12,887 bases of DNA from Treponema sp. (GCA_003447785.1 DLYJ01000224.1:1-12887), one strand, 5' to 3'. Counted from the stretch's first letter, positions 1 through 6,259 are shown. Numbers and translations: made by a program. The notes: generated by a model not told the origin, from the letters alone.

Positions 1-866
1 TGAATCGAAAGAATTGCGCCTTTGATTTTGATGTGTGTGATTTTGAGTTTATTGATGTCAACAACTCCAAGCCCGTCTTTATATGCAAAAAAACATCTGT
101 TTGAGTCTTCGGAAAAAACCACCGGAACCTGGCGGTTGGTGGAAGTCTTTAAAAACTCGTGGAATATAATTGTTCCTGTTCCGTTTCTGCGGCTTACAAG
201 AACAAAGCGTTGTTCGTCCTGTCCGCTGACTGTAGCGTAATAATTTGCGTCTTTAGAAATTGCGGCTCCAAGGATTACCTGGTAACGGCTTCCCCCCGGA
301 GAGTATTTGTCCAGGATTGTTCCGCTTTGGTCAAAGGTGATGACGGTTCCGTCGGCATAGCCTGCGATAACCCCGCTTTCTGAAGAAGAAAAGGCTGTAA
401 TCGGAGCGTAGTTTTCAAAGCTCCAGTGTACGGTTCCGTCGTTATTTAAGGCAGAAAAAGCGTTTCCCCCCGGAAGCATCAGATATTTGCGGTCCTGCTG
501 AAAGAAAGGAAAGCCTTCAAGTTCAATCTGACCTGCCTGTGAGCCGTCCGGATTATTGAACTTAATGGGTTTTCCGTTTGAGCCGTAAACTGCGTAGGCA
601 GAAGGACTGATGGAAACTTTATAGGGAAAAGTAAAAACATTTGAAATGATTCCGTCTTCGGTAAAATAACCTGCTGTCTGTCCGATCCTGAATGGAATTT
701 TGTTTTTGTCAGCGGCTTCATCTGCGTTTGCAGAAATGCGGTTTGCGTCTACTGTCCATTTTGAAATAAAGTGGGCTTCCTTTGAAAGCGGTCTTGCGGC
801 CAGAATTATATATAAAACTGAAAGTGTAATTCCCAGCGGGATTGCGATATTTGTCTTTTTTTCCAT
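1..866 (-). CDS. membrane-anchored beta-propeller-like protein, C-terminus beyond window
   Basis: An uninterrupted reading frame of 288 codons runs from ATG 866 on the minus strand off the left edge, so the C-terminus is missing. Residues about 5-23 form one hydrophobic segment (NIAIPLGITLSVLYIILAA) after a short basic start, which suggests a signal anchor with the rest outside the cytoplasm. The body has blade-like repeats of the PQQ/WD40 kind: a segment with NNDGTVHWSFENYAP, then GYADGTVITFDQSGTILDKY, then stretches ending in FAYKDGLGVVDI. This supports a propeller fold but not a specific activity, and I do not recognise the family by name. A second in-frame ATG lies at 875. Neither start has a Shine-Dalgarno sequence, and 866 is preferred because the likely -10 box sits just upstream. 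The gene is divergent from cdd. Confidence 0.8.
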   Translation of the reverse strand, partial: MEKKTNIAIPLGITLSVLYIILAARPLSKEAHFISKWTVDANRISANADEAADKNKIPFRIGQTAGYFTEDGIISNVFTFPYKVSISPSAYAVYGSNGKPIKFNNPDGSQAGQIELEGFPFFQQDRKYLMLPGGNAFSALNNDGTVHWSFENYAPITAFSSSESGVIAGYADGTVITFDQSGTILDKYSPGGSRYQVILGAAISKDANYYATVSGQDEQRFVLVSRRNGTGTIIFHEFLKTSTNRQVPVVFSEDSNRCFFAYKDGLGVVDINKLKITHIKIKGAILSI

Positions 867-873
867 GAAAACC

Positions 874-902
874 ATGTTATAATGTTAAAAATAAGAAGTC
901 AA
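874..902 (-). promoter_or_regulatory. putative promoter of the propeller gene, possibly leaderless
   Basis: On the minus strand TTGACT (902-897) is followed by TAACAT (879-874, 17-nt spacer) or TATAAC (881-876, 15-nt spacer). Either -10 would place the transcription start close to 866-869, at or within a few bases of the ATG, and no Shine-Dalgarno sequence is present. The element overlaps the cdd -10 on the other strand. This is a prediction by eye. Confidence 0.45.
875..883 (+). promoter_or_regulatory. extended -10 promoter of cdd
   Basis: TG-T-TATAAT at 875-883 is a perfect extended -10 element (TGn followed by TATAAT). No good -35 lies 16-18 nt upstream, which is typical of extended -10 promoters. 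The start would fall near 890, giving a leader of about 40 nt with the GAGGTG ribosome site of cdd. The -10 overlaps the opposing promoter of the propeller gene. Confidence 0.6.
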
Positions 903-929
903 TAAATGCAGTTAAAGAGAGGTGACAAA

Positions 930-1343
930 ATGGATATCAAAAAAGAAAAACTTGAAGAATTATTCTTGCATGCACTTCAGGCATCAAAAAACTCTTATTC
1001 GCCGTATTCTAAGTTTCCGGTGGGAGCTGCGATTCTTACCGAAGACGGAGTTGAATACACAGGATGTAATGTGGAAAACCGCTCATACGGTTTGACAAAC
1101 TGTGCCGAAAGAACTGCCGTATTCAAGGCTGTTTCGGAAGGTCACCGCCGGATTGCCGCTGTTGCCATAGCCGCTCCCAAGGCAGATTATCCTGTAGGTC
1201 CATGCGGTGCCTGCCGCCAGGTTCTCACTGAATTCGCTCAGAATGATGTGCCGGTAATATTCGGTTCAAAAATCGAAAATTGTCAGGTTAAGACCCTGGG
1301 TGAACTTTATCCTTTTGACAGCCTTCACGAACTTGCAGATTAA
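930..1343 (+). CDS. cdd: cytidine deaminase
   Basis: Hydrolytic deamination of cytidine and deoxycytidine to uridine and deoxyuridine in pyrimidine salvage; cytoplasmic. The 137-residue product has the standard length of the small homotetrameric zinc enzymes. The active site is complete: C58-A-E60 (in NCAER) gives one zinc ligand and the catalytic glutamate, and PCGAC (C92, C95) gives the other two ligands. The substrate-binding segments YSPYSKFPVGAA near the N-terminus and GCNVEN around residue 45-50 are also present. The ATG at 930 is chosen over an in-frame ATG at 906 because GAGGTG (919-924) sits 5 nt before it and because family members start close to this point. It seems monocistronic: its own promoter is upstream, and another promoter precedes the next gene. 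Confidence 0.96.
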   Translation: MDIKKEKLEELFLHALQASKNSYSPYSKFPVGAAILTEDGVEYTGCNVENRSYGLTNCAERTAVFKAVSEGHRRIAAVAIAAPKADYPVGPCGACRQVLTEFAQNDVPVIFGSKIENCQVKTLGELYPFDSLHELAD

Positions 1344-1364
1344 CCGATGTCGGAAAAATCTTCC

Positions 1365-1393
1365 TTGACAAAATACCGCAATAAATGCAAAAT
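1365..1393 (+). promoter_or_regulatory. putative promoter of the HTH-EIIA gene
   Basis: A consensus -35 TTGACA (1365-1370) is followed after 17 nt by CAAAAT (1388-1393), which matches the -10 consensus at 4 of 6 positions. It lies in the 96-nt gap between cdd and the next gene. The strong -35 and weak -10 could indicate an activated promoter, but this is only a reading by eye. Confidence 0.45.
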
Positions 1394-1439
1394 ACAGTAA
1401 TAAACAACATAAAAAAAAGAATAATCAGAGGGATAAATC

Positions 1440-2093
1440 ATGGAAGACGATATTCTTACTATAGAAGAAGTGGCAAAATATCTCAGGGTGTCTGAACGCA
1501 CAGTTTACGACTGGGCTCAGAAAGGGGAAATTCCATCTGGAAAGATCGGAACTGTCTGGAGATTCAAGAAATCAGAAATTGAAAAATGGGTTAACGAACG
1601 TCTTTCTTCAAATCAGAAAAAAGAAGAATCAAATCCTGCAGTTCTGGTTAAAAACATTCTCGCTCCTGAGAGAATCGTATTTATTGATCATACAACAAAA
1701 CGCGATGCAATCGTTGAACTTGCAAACAATCTGAGTACAGCTCCCCAGGTAAAATACAAGGATGAACTGGTAAGCGAAATCCTCAAGCGCGAAGAACTGA
1801 TGTCTACAGCAATCGGTCGTGGAATTGCAATTCCTCACGTAAGGCTTTCATCGGTTACTGACCTTGTAATGAGCGTTGGTATCTGCCGCAACGACATCAT
1901 TGACTTCCAGACAATCGATGAAATCCCGGTTCGCATTCTTATTATGATTGCTGCAGCTTATAACCAGCACACATATTATCTTCAGACCCTGAGTTTCTTC
2001 AGTTCAAAACTCAAGGAAAAACAGCTCCGCGATGCATTGCTCGCCGCTAAATCTTCTGAAGAAGCATACGAACTTTTAACAAAAGACAACTAA
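1440..2093 (+). CDS. ptsN: excisionase-type HTH fused to PTS EIIA-Ntr domain
   Basis: The 217-residue protein has two domains. Residues about 5-55 are a MerR/excisionase-like winged helix (LTIEEVAKYLRVSERTVYDW, then VWRFKKSEIEKWV), the fold of HTH_17 DNA-binding modules. Residues about 68-215 are a PTS EIIA domain of the fructose/nitrogen (type 2) class, with the phospho-acceptor histidine at H133 in GRGIAIPHVR. Plain PtsN of proteobacteria is about 150-160 residues and lacks the HTH. The fusion suggests a regulator whose DNA binding responds to phosphorylation by HPr, so a regulatory role is more likely than sugar transport; no EIIB or EIIC gene is nearby. The start is supported by AGAGGGA (1427-1433) 6 nt upstream. 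The gene appears to be alone on its transcript, with a hairpin block starting immediately after its stop. The symbol refers to the EIIA-Ntr part; targets cannot be read from the sequence. Confidence 0.9.
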   Translation: MEDDILTIEEVAKYLRVSERTVYDWAQKGEIPSGKIGTVWRFKKSEIEKWVNERLSSNQKKEESNPAVLVKNILAPERIVFIDHTTKRDAIVELANNLSTAPQVKYKDELVSEILKREELMSTAIGRGIAIPHVRLSSVTDLVMSVGICRNDIIDFQTIDEIPVRILIMIAAAYNQHTYYLQTLSFFSSKLKEKQLRDALLAAKSSEEAYELLTKDN

Positions 2094-2097
2094 GGGA

Positions 2098-2125
2098 ATC
2101 TCTAAAAATTGCAATTTTTAGAGAT
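2098..2125. terminator. hairpin 1 of the convergent gap, 14-bp perfect palindrome
   Basis: ATCTCTAAAAATTG is followed directly by its exact reverse complement, so there is no spacer; a real RNA loop would open the central bases. It is A/T-rich and has no U-tract after it in the plus direction. It is the first structure a transcript from the HTH-EIIA gene would meet, only 4 nt after the stop codon, and could end transcription or protect the 3' end. Confidence 0.5.
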
Positions 2126-2142
2126 AACTTTGAAAATCCGAT

Positions 2143-2175
2143 GTTTTAAGTCGTGATATTACAACGACTTAAAAC
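2143..2175. other. hairpin 2 of the convergent gap, 12-bp stem
   Basis: GTTTTAAGTCGT (2143-2154) and ACGACTTAAAAC (2164-2175) are exact reverse complements around a 9-nt loop. A termination or mRNA-end role is possible but is not shown by a U-tract. Confidence 0.5.
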
Positions 2176-2179
2176 TCGC

Positions 2180-2223
2180 GGGCATATCTAGAAAGTCGCT
2201 TTAGCGAATTTCTAGATATGCCC
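2180..2223. terminator. hairpin 3 of the convergent gap, 15-bp stem plus inner stem
   Basis: GGGCATATCTAGAAA (2180-2194) and TTTCTAGATATGCCC (2209-2223) pair perfectly. Inside them TCGC and GCGA add a short inner stem capped by TTTA, separated by a G/A mismatch. The stem touches the stop codon of the minus-strand gene, so it is the first structure that transcript would form after its stop. No long U-run follows on either strand, so it is not a textbook intrinsic terminator. Confidence 0.55.
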
Positions 2224-3387
2224 TTAATCATACAATTCCACAGGAATCCACTTGCTTCTGTCCTGCATGTTTGCGCTTATCATGCCCCATGTAAGGTCTT
2301 TTGCAGTGGTTTCTCCTGTCAGATATTTTTTACCGTCTAGTTCAAAATACTGACCCTGTTTTCCTTCCAGATAAACTCCTGCCATCGCATGGCTGTATTC
2401 AACCGAAATGTACATAACGCTGTCCATATTCATGTTTTTGAATAATGTCATTAAAAGCATTGAACGGCTGTCACAGTCGCTTCCCAGTCCTGCAAGCACT
2501 CCCGGTATGTTTGTAAAATCTGCCTTATCCGGCGTTGCCGAAGCGCGCTCGTAGCCGAATCCCTGTGTCCAGGTTAAAAGAGCCTGAGCGACTGTAAGTT
2601 CGTCGGCTGTTGAATTAAACAGGGCTGCAGAAATGTCAAAAGCGGCCTTTTTAACCCGGCCCATTGCGTCTTTTGCTATAAGGCGGTAAAAGCGCTGCCA
2701 CGCTTCTTTCCACATGTTTGTTTCTGCAAAGAGTTTGAATACGGCAAATTCCCGGTCTACCACAAACTGATTTGCCTGGCTGTCGTCCTTGTCGAGCTGA
2801 GTCTGGATTTTTTGTCCTGCGATGTTGAGTGTAATGGACTGGGGAGTTGTTTTAGGGAATGCGAAGGTTGTGATAAGGCCTGCTTCCCGCCTGCTTCCCC
2901 GGTCAATCATAATTGAATCCAGTACCGAAAGCAGAAACTGTTCAAGATTGTAAAATTTATCTTCCGGGCAGTAGCTTATAACGCAGAGGTAGTCTGTCGC
3001 CGACGGCAGGGGAATACAGACTGCCCAGCCTTCCATTTTCTGTCCAAGTACATTCTGAGGAACGCTGATTCTGCTCACACAGCAGTCCTGGTTCCGCCAG
3101 CGTACTGGGGAAACTTCTCCCGTTGCCGAGATTTTTTTCTGTGTTGAATTCAGGCAGTCTTCGCTGCTTTTGCCGGAATCTGACGGCCATACGCGGATTA
3201 CTGTCTGCACCGGAACCATGGTGTGTTCAAATAAAACGGAGCGTTCGTCCTGTGAACAGTCTGCGATGGAAAAACCTTCCGGAAAGTCAATGGAGTATCC
3301 GTAAATATCGCTTGAAATAACTTCCCCGCTGAGGGGCATAAAAAGCGATACTGCAATAAATAAAAGTCCTGTAAGTTTATTCTTCAT
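2224..3387 (-). CDS. exported transglutaminase-like protein
   Basis: The 387-residue product begins with a signal peptide: a basic MKNK, a hydrophobic core GLLFIAVSLFMPLSG, and a likely cleavage site near residue 21-23, so it is probably periplasmic or exported. No lipobox cysteine is present. The C-terminal third has the pattern of the transglutaminase-like (papain-fold) superfamily: a cysteine in GSDCDSRSMLL (C305), a histidine in EYSHAMAGVYL (H333) and an aspartate in YFELDGKK (D351), in the order and spacing expected for a Cys-His-Asp triad. In bacteria such domains are usually proteases or peptide-bond enzymes; the substrate cannot be told. The N-terminal 200 residues are not recognised. 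The start has AAGGAAG 7 nt upstream. The gene is divergent from the pseudouridine synthase gene and converges on the HTH-EIIA gene. A possible -10, TATTAT, lies on the minus strand at 3435-3430. Confidence 0.8.
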   Translation of the reverse strand: MKNKLTGLLFIAVSLFMPLSGEVISSDIYGYSIDFPEGFSIADCSQDERSVLFEHTMVPVQTVIRVWPSDSGKSSEDCLNSTQKKISATGEVSPVRWRNQDCCVSRISVPQNVLGQKMEGWAVCIPLPSATDYLCVISYCPEDKFYNLEQFLLSVLDSIMIDRGSRREAGLITTFAFPKTTPQSITLNIAGQKIQTQLDKDDSQANQFVVDREFAVFKLFAETNMWKEAWQRFYRLIAKDAMGRVKKAAFDISAALFNSTADELTVAQALLTWTQGFGYERASATPDKADFTNIPGVLAGLGSDCDSRSMLLMTLFKNMNMDSVMYISVEYSHAMAGVYLEGKQGQYFELDGKKYLTGETTAKDLTWGMISANMQDRSKWIPVELYD

Positions 3388-3405
3388 AATTATTCTTCCT
3401 TTGAG

Positions 3406-3434
3406 TTTTCATATTTACACTTGTTCGCTATAAT
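3406..3434 (+). promoter_or_regulatory. promoter placing the start next to the ATG of the pseudouridine synthase
   Basis: TTTTCA (3406-3411), a 17-nt spacer and a perfect TATAAT (3429-3434). The expected start, about 7 nt after the -10, is near 3441, while the ATG is at 3443. The mRNA would therefore have a leader of 0-3 nt. The bases before the ATG (TTTTCGG) hold no ribosome-binding site, which agrees with a leaderless message. Confidence 0.6.
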
Positions 3435-3442
3435 ATTTTCGG

Positions 3443-4195
3443 ATGAAAGATACTCTTATTATATACGAAAATTCTGAGATTCTCATTGTTTACAAGGAGG
3501 CTGGCGTCTCTGTGCAGGGCGGTCAGAGAATTAAATATCCGCTGGATGAAGAACTTTCAAAACAGCTTGGATATAGGATTTACCTTGTTCACCGCCTGGA
3601 TAAGGAAACATCGGGACTCCTCGTAGTTGCAAAAAATCCTGCAGCCGCAAACAAATGGACTAAACTTATCGGGACAAAAAAGGTTACAAAAAATTACCTG
3701 GCAGTCTGTTTTGGAACTCCCCTTGTCAACGGAAAGGAAAGCTTGAGCGGAGTCCTGTCTGATTCAATAAAAAAAGACGGGCGCGACTTAGAGGCCAGCA
3801 CTCATTTTAAAGTGCTTTCTTCAAGGATGGTTGAACTTCCGCCTCCTGCCGAATCTTATCAAACTCAAACTAAAGACCAGGCCGCTCCTTCTTTAGACGG
3901 GATAAAATCCCTTAAACTCAGTGCTGTTTCTTTAACCCTTGATACGGGAAGAATGCATCAGATTCGTATACATTTGGGTAAGGCAAATGCACCCATTGCA
4001 GGTGATGACAAGCATGGAAACTTTAAGTTCAATAAGCTTGCCCGCAAGCTGGGCCTTAAAAAACTCTGCCTCATGGCTTACGAACTTACGGTAAATGATG
4101 GGGGTAAAAAAATGACTTTCCGCTCGCCGGTCCCTGAGTACATGAAGGAGGCGATGGCGCTTTGCGGAGTGGAAGAAGGGCAGTTTTTCAAGTAA
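3443..4195 (+). CDS. RluA-family pseudouridine synthase
   Basis: Converts a uridine in structured RNA (probably 23S rRNA, perhaps tRNA) to pseudouridine. The 250-residue protein carries the family signature HRLDKETSGLLVVAK with the catalytic aspartate at D53. Later come TGRMHQIRIHL and the segment GDDKHGNFKFNKLARKLGLKKLCLMAYEL, which resembles RluC-type enzymes more than RluA. There is no N-terminal S4 RNA-binding domain: the catalytic fold starts almost at residue 1, so it is shorter than RluC or RluD (about 310-330 residues). A proline- and glutamine-rich insertion of about 25 residues lies near positions 130-155. The start is the only ATG before the signature and has no Shine-Dalgarno sequence; see the adjacent promoter. 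Which RNA position it modifies cannot be told. The next gene group begins with its own promoter 13 nt after this stop. Confidence 0.9.
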   Translation: MKDTLIIYENSEILIVYKEAGVSVQGGQRIKYPLDEELSKQLGYRIYLVHRLDKETSGLLVVAKNPAAANKWTKLIGTKKVTKNYLAVCFGTPLVNGKESLSGVLSDSIKKDGRDLEASTHFKVLSSRMVELPPPAESYQTQTKDQAAPSLDGIKSLKLSAVSLTLDTGRMHQIRIHLGKANAPIAGDDKHGNFKFNKLARKLGLKKLCLMAYELTVNDGGKKMTFRSPVPEYMKEAMALCGVEEGQFFK

Positions 4196-4207
4196 AATCA
4201 AAGGTTG

Positions 4208-4236
4208 TTGACACTTTTTAGCCAAAGAGTTATATT
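4208..4236 (+). promoter_or_regulatory. strong promoter of the rimP-nusA-infB operon
   Basis: TTGACA (4208-4213), exactly 17 nt, then TATATT (4231-4236): 11 of 12 consensus bases at optimal spacing, the best promoter in the window. The start is expected near 4243, leaving a leader of about 75 nt before rimP that contains a terminator-like hairpin. Confidence 0.8.
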
Positions 4237-4262
4237 ATATATACATTTTAATAGAAATATTT

Positions 4263-4297
4263 AAATGGATCCGCGCAAACGGGTCCATTTTTGTTTT
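4263..4297 (+). terminator. terminator-like hairpin in the rimP leader (candidate attenuator)
   Basis: AAATGGATCCG (4263-4273) and CGGGTCCATTT (4280-4290) pair over 11 bp with one G-U pair (4270 with 4283) around the loop CGCAAA. The stem is followed by a T-rich tract, TTTTTGTTTT over 4288-4297, which has one G interruption. This has the form of an intrinsic terminator, yet it lies downstream of the operon promoter and upstream of rimP, about 20 nt after the predicted start site. It could be a premature terminator controlling the operon. An interrupted U-tract is the kind of site at which NusA help is needed. Confidence 0.7.
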
Positions 4298-4318
4298 GCA
4301 GGAACGTCAGAGAAAATT

Positions 4319-4792
4319 ATGGATTATATTGCACTTGATACTATCCCTCATTATTCAGAATGCGAAAGCATTGTCAGTGAGCTTGGCTATCATCTTGTAG
4401 AATTAAAATTCTCAAAGCAGGGCAGGACTACCCATATTCTTGCCACCATTACTTCAGAAGATCCTTCTGTAAGTATTGGTGTAAATGACTGTTCCAAAGT
4501 TCACAGGATTCTTCTTCCGAAAATCGAAGAAATTCTTGGAACGGACAACACCTACATGGAGCTTTCTTCACCAGGAATGGAGCGCAATTTTAAGAATGCG
4601 GCTGAATTTGCCCTGTTTAAGGGAAGGCAGGTTCGTGTGTGGGACAAAACTGTAACGGACTGGGTTGGCGGAATCGTTGTTGATTCTGACGATAAGTCGA
4701 TTACTCTGGAAATTACGCAGGACGACGGTTCTTCTGTTCAGAAGACTGTAGCCTACGTTGATATAGCAAAAGCAAAATTTATTCATTTGTAG
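4319..4792 (+). CDS. rimP: ribosome maturation factor RimP
   Basis: RimP binds free 30S subunits and helps late 16S rRNA folding and S12 assembly. The 157-residue product has the two-domain layout: residues about 5-85 with ELGYHLVELKF and VNDCSKVHRILLPKIEE, the family hallmark YMELSSPGMERNFKNAAEF near 84-102, then a small Sm-like beta-barrel (GRQVRVWDK, GGIVVDSDD, YVDIAKAKFIHL). An in-frame ATG at 4265 would add 18 residues, but it lies inside the terminator stem, lacks a ribosome site, and gives a longer N-terminus than known members. The 4319 start matches the usual distance to ELGYHLV. Its ribosome site (AGAG, 4309-4312) is weak, which might keep translation low. It is the first gene of the operon and ends 12 nt before nusA. 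Confidence 0.93.
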   Translation: MDYIALDTIPHYSECESIVSELGYHLVELKFSKQGRTTHILATITSEDPSVSIGVNDCSKVHRILLPKIEEILGTDNTYMELSSPGMERNFKNAAEFALFKGRQVRVWDKTVTDWVGGIVVDSDDKSITLEITQDDGSSVQKTVAYVDIAKAKFIHL

Positions 4793-4804
4793 GAGGCTTG
4801 AAAT

Positions 4805-6259
4805 ATGTCAGAAATGGCAGAGGCAATCCGTGAACTCATGCAGGAAAAAGGAGTTTCGGAAGATTCTATCAAGCAGACTGTGGAAAGCGCCATCAAGGCA
4901 GCTTATAAAAAAACATTTGGTACAGCAGATAACTGTGTTGTAAAATTTGCAGACGATTTGTCAGACGTTTCTGTTTATTCAAGAAAGACAATCGTAGACG
5001 GCGTTTATGACCCTGTAACCGAAATTGAACTGGAAGAAGCTCTCAAAATGAGCGATGAATGCGAAGAAGGCGACGAAATCGACATTCTTGTAGATCCTAA
5101 AGATTTTGAACGTTCAGCTGTTTCAACAGGTAAGCAGGCTGCTCACCAGGGCCTGAACGAAAGCTTTAAGGACAATCTTTACAACGAATACAAGGATAAG
5201 ATTGGAGAAGTTATCATCGGTTATTATCAGCGTGAACACAACGGCAACATCTATCTCGACCTGGGAAAGGTTGAAGGTATCCTGCCTGTTAAGTTCCAGA
5301 GCCCGAGGGAAGAATATCACAAGAACGACCGTATCAAGGCTGTTATCGTTGATATCAAAAAGACAAATTCAGGACTCCAGCTCGTATTGAGCCGTTCAGA
5401 TCCAAGACTCGTACAGTCAATTGTAAGCCTTGAAGTTCCTGAAATTGAAGATAAAACAATTTCAATTCATAAAATCGTACGCGAAGCAGGTTACAGAACC
5501 AAGATTGCCGTGTACTCAGATAAAGAAGATGTAGATCCTGTAGGAGCATGTGTTGGTCTTAAGGGTGTTCGTATCCAGAACGTTATCCGCGAACTGGAAG
5601 GCGAAAAAATCGACGTTCTTAAATATGATCCTGATCCTGTTGAATTCATCAAAAATGCTCTTTCTCCGGCAGAAGTTGAAAAAGTTCTCATTACTGACGA
5701 AGAAAAACGTACAGCTCTTGCAATCGTTAACGAAAGCCAGTTCTCCCTTGCCATCGGTAAACAGGGACAGAACGTACGCCTCGCAAACCGTCTGTGCGAC
5801 TGGTCAATCGATGTTAAGACTGAAGAACAGGCTGCAGAAATGGATTTGAGCGAATTTACTTCACGCCGTGCCGCTGAAGAACTGTTCAATACATCTGACA
5901 ACACATCCGCTTCCGGCGAAGAAGAAATTTCAACAATCAGCGATCTTCCTGGTGTTGACGCTGACGTTGCTGCAAAACTTAAGGCTGCAAACCTTGATGA
6001 TATCCAGGCATTCGTAGATGCTTACGATGACGGAAGCCTTTCTGTAGAAGGCGTTACTCAGGAACAGCTCGATGCAGTTAACAAAATTATCAGAGATGTA
6101 GTAGAATTCGTTGAAGAAGACGAAGAAGCTGCTGAATCTGATGCTCCTGCCGAAGAAGAAGCCGACGATGAAGAATATCATTGTCCGGAATGTGGAGCAA
6201 AGATTACACTGGACATGACAAAGTGTCCTAATTGTGGTGTAGAATTCGAATTTGAATAA
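4805..6259 (+). CDS. nusA: transcription factor NusA with C-terminal zinc ribbon
   Basis: NusA binds RNA polymerase and modulates pausing, intrinsic termination and antitermination. Domains in the 484 residues are: the polymerase-binding N-terminal domain (1 to about 125), an S1 domain (about 133-200, with GNIYLDLGKVEGILP), and two KH domains marked by GLKG (251-254) and GKQG (318-321, in SLAIGKQGQNVRLANRL). A helix-hairpin-helix-like segment follows around 375-430 (ISDLPGVDADVAAKLKAANL), then an acidic stretch (VEEDEEAAESDAPAEEEADDEE) and a zinc-ribbon-like end with C460, C463, C474 and C477 (HCPECG and KCPNCG). The last element is not part of E. coli NusA, whose C-terminus consists of acidic-rich repeats. 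AGGAGG (4791-4796) overlaps the rimP stop and lies 8 nt before this ATG, so the two genes are translated close together. Confidence 0.96.
   Translation: MSEMAEAIRELMQEKGVSEDSIKQTVESAIKAAYKKTFGTADNCVVKFADDLSDVSVYSRKTIVDGVYDPVTEIELEEALKMSDECEEGDEIDILVDPKDFERSAVSTGKQAAHQGLNESFKDNLYNEYKDKIGEVIIGYYQREHNGNIYLDLGKVEGILPVKFQSPREEYHKNDRIKAVIVDIKKTNSGLQLVLSRSDPRLVQSIVSLEVPEIEDKTISIHKIVREAGYRTKIAVYSDKEDVDPVGACVGLKGVRIQNVIRELEGEKIDVLKYDPDPVEFIKNALSPAEVEKVLITDEEKRTALAIVNESQFSLAIGKQGQNVRLANRLCDWSIDVKTEEQAAEMDLSEFTSRRAAEELFNTSDNTSASGEEEISTISDLPGVDADVAAKLKAANLDDIQAFVDAYDDGSLSVEGVTQEQLDAVNKIIRDVVEFVEEDEEAAESDAPAEEEADDEEYHCPECGAKITLDMTKCPNCGVEFEFE

Larger units (their letters stand above)
2094..2223. repeat. 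compound palindromic block of three perfect hairpins
   Basis: This 130-bp interval fills the whole gap between two convergent genes: it begins on the base after one TAA and ends on the base before the other stop. It contains three separate perfect inverted repeats (2098-2125, 2143-2175, 2180-2223). The two outer edges are also related to each other as an imperfect inverted repeat: 2094-2110 and the complement of 2207-2223 match at 14 of 17 positions by hand alignment, both starting GGG and ending AAATT. That gives it the look of a small non-coding palindromic element (REP- or MITE-like), although it may simply be a bidirectional terminator region. No ORF or target-site duplication was found. 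Confidence 0.65.

Noticed and set aside
1348..1376. Possible terminator after cdd (CCGATGTCGG followed by GGAAAAATCTTCC)
   Set aside because: The stems are only 4 bp with minimal loops and no U-tract.
2143..2175. CRISPR repeat or attachment site
   Set aside because: There is only one copy, with no regularly spaced repeats and no integrase gene nearby.
4265..4318. Longer RimP starting at ATG 4265
   Set aside because: The ATG is inside the terminator stem, has no ribosome site, and the extra 18 residues do not fit the usual N-terminus of the family.
5491..5904. Open frame of 137 codons on the minus strand inside nusA
   Set aside because: Opposite the KH domains of NusA, rich in Ser/Arg as expected for an antisense frame, with no family resemblance or ribosome site.
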